DNA of 6,074 bases from Pseudoflavonifractor sp047637855 (GTDB lineage: Bacteria; Bacillota; Clostridia; Oscillospirales; Oscillospiraceae). The notes beneath the pieces were generated by a model, which made no database searches, was not told the origin of the DNA, and worked only from the letters and a program-made list of their open reading frames with translations. This document shows positions 6,065 to 6,074 of the stretch, in pieces (positions within the stretch are counted from its first letter, which is position 1; each line of letters begins with the position of its first letter). Location of the stretch: assembly GCA_047637855.1 (NCBI GenBank), contig JBLJBF010000252.1:1-6074 (forward strand), written 5' to 3'. A program made the translations under genes and the position numbers.

Positions 6065-6074
6065 ATTAATCTTT

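Larger units (their letters stand above)
5802..6074. other. AT-rich non-coding region with a GC-rich structured patch
   Basis: No convincing gene is seen here; the only long open frame lacks a ribosome binding site and reads through AT-rich and hairpin sequence. A GC-rich patch (about 5913-5980) holds successive small hairpins: TTTCCGC/GCGGGAG (5913-5930), AGCG/CGCT (5931-5943), GCCGCC-TTC-GGCGGC (5952-5966) and TTCC/GGGA (5968-5979). AT-rich dyads follow: AAAATATA/TATATTTT (6002-6028) and, competing with it, ATAAC/GTTAT (6011-6023). A -10-like TATACT (5886-5891) and a -35-like TTGAAA (5990-5995) are present, but neither has a good partner. It may be a structured RNA, a small non-autonomous repeat element, or the control region of a gene beyond the right edge. 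Confidence 0.45.

Noticed and set aside
5650..6069. Plus-strand open frame running through the right-hand non-coding region
   Set aside because: Its first part is an out-of-frame shadow of the endopeptidase, and the rest translates AT-rich and hairpin DNA with no ribosome binding site.
1..6074. CRISPR array, tRNA, rRNA or insertion sequence
   Set aside because: No regularly spaced repeats, tRNA cloverleaf, rRNA-like segment or transposase motif was found on either strand.

Overview
The window looks like chromosome from a GC-rich clostridial Firmicute, most likely Oscillospiraceae/Ruminococcaceae of the Flavonifractor or Lawsonibacter type. This is an inference from three things: strongly GC-biased third codon positions, AT-rich intergenic regions with sigma-70-like promoters and strong AGGAGG ribosome binding sites, and the gene families present. 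Species cannot be fixed from this sequence. Five complete genes and one 5' gene fragment can be supported. No tRNA, rRNA, CRISPR array or insertion sequence was found.

Left block (1-1815): on the minus strand, a polytopic membrane transporter is followed after about 140 bp by the first 18 codons of a hydantoinase/oxoprolinase (HyuA-type) gene that runs off the left edge. A strong GC hairpin lies between them. The transporter is driven by a textbook promoter (TTGACA, 17 nt, TATAAT) with dyad-symmetric operator candidates at and just after the start point.

Middle block (1816-3799): on the plus strand, diverging from the transporter, a ROK-family repressor is followed 19 bp later by a small cytoplasmic alpha/beta hydrolase. 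The repressor promoter has a 23-bp palindrome made of two TTTTATAAAA units just after its -10 box. The simplest reading is a substrate-inducible catabolic locus, with the ROK protein controlling itself, the hydrolase, the transporter and hyuA. The substrate cannot be read from the sequence.

Right block (3815-6074): a 63-nt GC-rich hairpin separates the hydrolase from a convergent WYL-domain regulator on the minus strand. Diverging from that regulator is a 272-residue YkfC-like NlpC/P60 endopeptidase with SH3-like N-terminal domains and no signal peptide, which suggests intracellular recycling of cell-wall peptides. The last 273 bp hold no convincing gene. They are AT-rich and contain two copies of one 30-bp palindromic repeat, 220 bp apart, on either side of a GC-rich patch of small hairpins. 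This is the least explained part of the window.
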